Below, piece by piece: positions 4,520 to 6,712 of a DNA stretch of 6,712 nt (position 1 is its first letter; every line of letters starts with the position of its first letter). Origin of the DNA: CACKLF01 sp002725175 (GTDB taxonomy: Bacteria > Pseudomonadota > Alphaproteobacteria > Rhodobacterales > Rhodobacteraceae); NCBI GenBank assembly GCA_002725175.2, contig PBQX02000112.1, positions 1 through 6,712 of the forward strand, in the 5' to 3' direction. The translations under genes were made by a program, and so were the position numbers. The notes below the pieces were generated by a model, which saw only the letters and a program-made list of their open reading frames with translations, ran no database searches and was not told the origin of the DNA.

Positions 4520-5179
4520 ATGCGTATGCCCATTTTTTTCAAATATTATCGACATCATGGCGGTTATGTTTTCGAGAGCGAGGAAAGAGTTTTGGTTCCC
4601 AGCAATCCAAATGCAGAAATTGAGGAAGGTATTTTTTCTGAATTAGCTCTTTATGAATTTCTTGATGCGACCCTGGGAGACACTTATCCCCAGCTAACAG
4701 AAGCAAAAGTCTTGAGCTTTTCCGATAGATGGGGTTCTTTAAGTAAGTCAGGTCCATGTCACCTAAGGGACTTTGAGCAACTCGCACTTCACATAAGATC
4801 TCACCGAATAAGGACTGCTAACAGTGCTCTTCGAAAAAGAATCGGAAAGAAATCCGATTTGGCAAATTCGTCGTTCACTAATGCTCATCTAACTGGAAAG
4901 TTTTCAATGGTTTTCGCTGAGTCTCAAGAAACCTCAGAAGTAATACCTCATATTGAACCTGAATCCTTAGCAGACTGTATTTGGCTAACTTTTATAGTTA
5001 AGGGTGAAAATTCATATGAAAGGTGTCAATATCATAAATCTCACGGAATCGGTAGACCTGGTTGCGACCCCGGTTGCTGGGTTTATACAGGAGGCAAGTC
5101 TAATAAGGGGCGGAAAATGAAATGGGGAAAAAGTTCATGCAGATCCGCCAATAATAGAAAAAAAATTCTAGCTGCTTAA
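4520..5179 (+). CDS. Uncharacterised protein with C-terminal Cys-rich zinc-ribbon-like region
   Basis: A 219-residue cytoplasmic protein without signal peptide or membrane segment and with no name I can give. A helical region around 41-107 contains VLSFSDRWGSL (64-74), and a later LADCIWLTFI (150-159) precedes a cysteine-rich basic tail: RC at Cys169, His172, Cys182, Cys186 and Cys207, ending CRSANNRKK. This order (F..RWGxL, then LxxALWLQ-like helix, then C..C, aromatic pair, and CR.R...RK) resembles hypothetical bacterial proteins related in layout to CGNR/ABATE-type zinc-binding proteins. The spacing here is unusual: CxxH, a nine-residue gap, then CxxxC. It may bind zinc and nucleic acid, by inference from the basic Cys-rich end. 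The start at 4520 has AGGA seven bases upstream, adjoining the inverted repeat. No terminator is visible after it. Confidence 0.72.
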   Translation: MRMPIFFKYYRHHGGYVFESEERVLVPSNPNAEIEEGIFSELALYEFLDATLGDTYPQLTEAKVLSFSDRWGSLSKSGPCHLRDFEQLALHIRSHRIRTANSALRKRIGKKSDLANSSFTNAHLTGKFSMVFAESQETSEVIPHIEPESLADCIWLTFIVKGENSYERCQYHKSHGIGRPGCDPGCWVYTGGKSNKGRKMKWGKSSCRSANNRKKILAA

Positions 5180-5193
5180 TAAATAAAAAAAAG

Positions 5194-5199
5194 TATACA
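5194..5199 (+). promoter_or_regulatory. Possible -10 box (TATACA) for the M20 peptidase gene
   Basis: TATACA matches the -10 consensus TATAAT at 4 of 6 positions. It lies about 7 bases before the 15-bp inverted repeat, so a transcript from here would begin close to the left arm at 5203. No convincing -35 is seen at 16-18 bases upstream, which falls in the end of the zinc-ribbon gene. This is a weak call. Confidence 0.25.
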
Positions 5200-5202
5200 A
5201 AA

Positions 5203-5250
5203 CTCTATTTTTAGTAACAGAATACTTCTAGGACATTACTAAAAATAGAG
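5203..5250. promoter_or_regulatory. 15-bp perfect inverted repeat ending at the M20 ribosome binding site
   Basis: CTCTATTTTTAGTAA (5203-5217) and TTACTAAAAATAGAG (5236-5250) are exact reverse complements separated by an 18-base loop, which itself contains AGAA-TAC-TTCT. The right arm contributes the first GAG of the GAGAGG Shine-Dalgarno (5248-5253), whose gene starts at 5258. If transcribed, the hairpin would pair part of the ribosome binding site. If acting in DNA, it is a large operator. It is not a typical intrinsic terminator, because on the plus strand it is followed by AGGCAAC and not by a T-run, and the stem is AT-rich. It fills most of the 78-base intergenic region. Confidence 0.6.
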
Positions 5251-5257
5251 AGGCAAC

Positions 5258-6631
5258 ATGATTGACTGGGAATCCTACCTAGCGAAGAATTCTGAAAAAT
5301 TCGTTTCAGAATTAATTGAGTTTGTGAATATACCATCTGTTTCTGCCGACCTTTCCTATAAGGAAGATGTAAGAAAAGCTGGAATGTGGGTAGCAAATCG
5401 CTTAAAGACTGCGGGAGCTGAAAACGTAAAAGTTATGGAAACAGGTGGCCATCCTGTAGTTTATGGAGATTGGCTTCATGCTGGTCCTGAAAAGCCGACC
5501 ATAATGATATATGGTCATTTCGATGTTCAACCAGCAGATCCATTTGAACTTTGGGACAGTGATCCGTTCGACGCAAAAATCAAGGATGACATTATCTATG
5601 GTAGAGGAGCATCGGATGACAAAGGAGGCATGCTAATACCAATTCTCTCTTTTGAAGCATTATTGACTTCCAATGGATCGCTTCCAGTCAACGTCAAATT
5701 TTTCTTTGAAGGTCAGGAGGAAATCGGATCTCCTCAATTACCTGAATTTGTTGCAAAACATAAAAGTTTGCTTACTTGTGACATGCTTTTCTCTGCTGAT
5801 GGACTTCAGTGGGCTGCTGATGAAGCTATGATGGTAATGGGCTTAAAAGGCTTAGTCGGTATAGAAATTGAGCTAAAAGGCCCTAAAGGCGATCAGCATT
5901 CAGGTTTACATGGTGGAGCTATCCAAAACCCAATAATGGCATTAAGTCATCTTATAGCATCTATGAAAAATACTGAAGGAAGGATAACCGTTGATGGTTT
6001 TTATGATGACGTCTTAGAATTACTAGATGATGAAAAAGAAGAAATCGCGGCAGTTCCCTATCATGAAGAGAATTACAAAAAAGAGCTCGGAGTCTCTGAG
6101 CTCTTTGGAGAGCCAGGGTACACAACAAGAGAAAGATTATGGGCAAGACCTACTTTGGATCTAAATGGAATTTGGGGAGGATACCAAAGAGAAGGGTCCA
6201 AAACTGTCCACCCTTCTAAAGCTCACGCAAAAATTACCTGCCGTTTGGTTGCAAATCAGGATCCAGATAAGATTTTTGACTGTCTGAAATCGCATGTCTT
6301 AAACAATCTTTCACCTGGCATAACCGCCGAGGTAAAAAGGCTTCCAGGTAGCGGTGACCCCTTCCTCATACCAAGAGGCCACAATGCCAGCAAAGTCGCC
6401 AAAGATATTCTAGCAGAGGTTTATGGAAAGGAGCCCTATATTACTAGATTAGGGGGAACAATTCCGGTTTCAGCAATTTTTCTTAAAGAATTAGGGGTCC
6501 ATACTACCATGTTTGGTTTTTCAATAGGTGATGAAAACTTGCACGCTCCTAATGAATTTTTCCGCTTAAAAAATTTTAGGAGAGGCTTAAGAGCCTATTG
6601 CTTGCTACTGGAGAGACTGGGCAGAGTTTAA
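5258..6631 (+). CDS. M20 family metallopeptidase (CNDP-like dipeptidase)
   Basis: A complete 457-residue M20 peptidase, the normal length for the CNDP/carnosinase-like dipeptidases, which cleave dipeptides with a two-zinc centre in the cytoplasm. Expected residues are in place: His87 and Asp89 in YGHFDVQP, bridging Asp120 in GASDDKGG, catalytic Glu154 and zinc ligand Glu155 in EGQEEIGS, Asp181 in SADG, and His429 in ENLHAPNE. The lid/dimerisation domain lies at about 200-370 with His214 in DQHSG, which reaches into the partner's active site in relatives. RLGGTIPV (397-404) is the usual substrate-carboxylate loop. There is no signal peptide. The start has GAGAGG four bases upstream, partly inside the right arm of the inverted repeat. 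Substrate preference cannot be read from sequence, but scavenging of peptides is a reasonable role. The next gene starts 3 bases after its stop. Confidence 0.95.
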   Translation: MIDWESYLAKNSEKFVSELIEFVNIPSVSADLSYKEDVRKAGMWVANRLKTAGAENVKVMETGGHPVVYGDWLHAGPEKPTIMIYGHFDVQPADPFELWDSDPFDAKIKDDIIYGRGASDDKGGMLIPILSFEALLTSNGSLPVNVKFFFEGQEEIGSPQLPEFVAKHKSLLTCDMLFSADGLQWAADEAMMVMGLKGLVGIEIELKGPKGDQHSGLHGGAIQNPIMALSHLIASMKNTEGRITVDGFYDDVLELLDDEKEEIAAVPYHEENYKKELGVSELFGEPGYTTRERLWARPTLDLNGIWGGYQREGSKTVHPSKAHAKITCRLVANQDPDKIFDCLKSHVLNNLSPGITAEVKRLPGSGDPFLIPRGHNASKVAKDILAEVYGKEPYITRLGGTIPVSAIFLKELGVHTTMFGFSIGDENLHAPNEFFRLKNFRRGLRAYCLLLERLGRV

Positions 6632-6634
6632 GAA

Positions 6635-6712
6635 ATGTGGGGGATCAGCCGAGCTAGTTGGGGACTTTTTAGAGATAGACGACCTGAATTATATGATAAG
6701 ATTTTACAAAAA
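6635..6712 (+). CDS. Start of an unidentified gene running off the window
   Basis: Three bases after the M20 stop an ATG opens a frame that stays open for 26 codons to the window end: it begins MWGISRASWGLFRDRRPELY. An in-frame stop (the M20 TAA) lies directly before it, so no longer start exists nearby. The tight spacing suggests co-transcription with the peptidase. The arginine/tryptophan-rich N-terminus carries no signal peptide. I do not recognise the family with enough confidence to name it. The ribosome binding site is weak (AGAG about 9 bases upstream). Confidence 0.6.
   Translation, partial: MWGISRASWGLFRDRRPELYDKILQK

Noticed and set aside
4539..4787. 82-codon minus-strand open frame inside the zinc-ribbon gene
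   Set aside because: It is antisense to a gene with a good ribosome site and a recognisable domain order; no motif in its translation.
5211..5396. 61-codon minus-strand open frame over the M20 start and the inverted repeat
   Set aside because: It runs antisense through the start of the peptidase and across the repeat, with no motif and no ribosome site.
5961..6146. 61-codon minus-strand open frame inside the M20 gene
   Set aside because: It is the shadow of the conserved peptidase reading frame.

Overview
The window looks like a piece of chromosome from an AT-rich, probably marine alphaproteobacterium. The base composition is low in GC throughout, coding density is very high (no gene-free stretch exceeds 150 bases), and several proteins belong to families common in Alphaproteobacteria: a one-domain Lrp/AsnC ligand-binding protein, a GGVCGQ-type hotdog thioesterase, an FxxxK-type short-chain dehydrogenase and a TfoX N-terminal-domain protein. 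An AEGEAN-169/SAR116-like lineage is a guess from memory, not a demonstrated assignment. I see no insertion sequences, tRNA or rRNA genes, CRISPR arrays or phage genes.

Layout. 1-159 (+) is the C-terminal tail of a DAO-type FAD oxidoreductase, facing a one-domain Lrp/AsnC ligand-binding (RAM) protein (183-428, -) that has its own promoter-like sequence. Upstream on the same strand is a SRAP/YedK-type DNA-protein crosslink protein (520-1098, -). A divergent region with an 8-bp-arm inverted repeat separates it from a rightward cluster: TfoX N-terminal domain protein (1178-1525), three small secreted proteins that look like diverged paralogs (1522-1917, 1910-2323, 2389-2781) and a hotdog thioesterase (2785-3213). 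Overlapping or near-abutting ends suggest translational coupling, except for a 65-base gap before the third secreted gene.

The thioesterase ends tail-to-tail with a stand-alone BLUF blue-light photoreceptor (3210-3635, -), both stop codons lying in one CTAG. Upstream of BLUF on the same strand is a short-chain dehydrogenase (3681-4373, -). A second divergent region, with a 10-bp-arm inverted repeat, leads to an unnamed protein with a C-terminal Cys-rich zinc-ribbon-like region (4520-5179, +). A 15-bp perfect inverted repeat then touches the ribosome binding site of an M20 metallopeptidase (5258-6631, +), followed after 3 bases by the start of another gene that runs off the window.

There is no single obvious pathway. 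The most original elements are the tandem array of secreted two-cysteine proteins behind a TfoX-N gene, and the three strong inverted repeats placed exactly at regulatory positions. The BLUF protein retains the residues expected for photochemistry.
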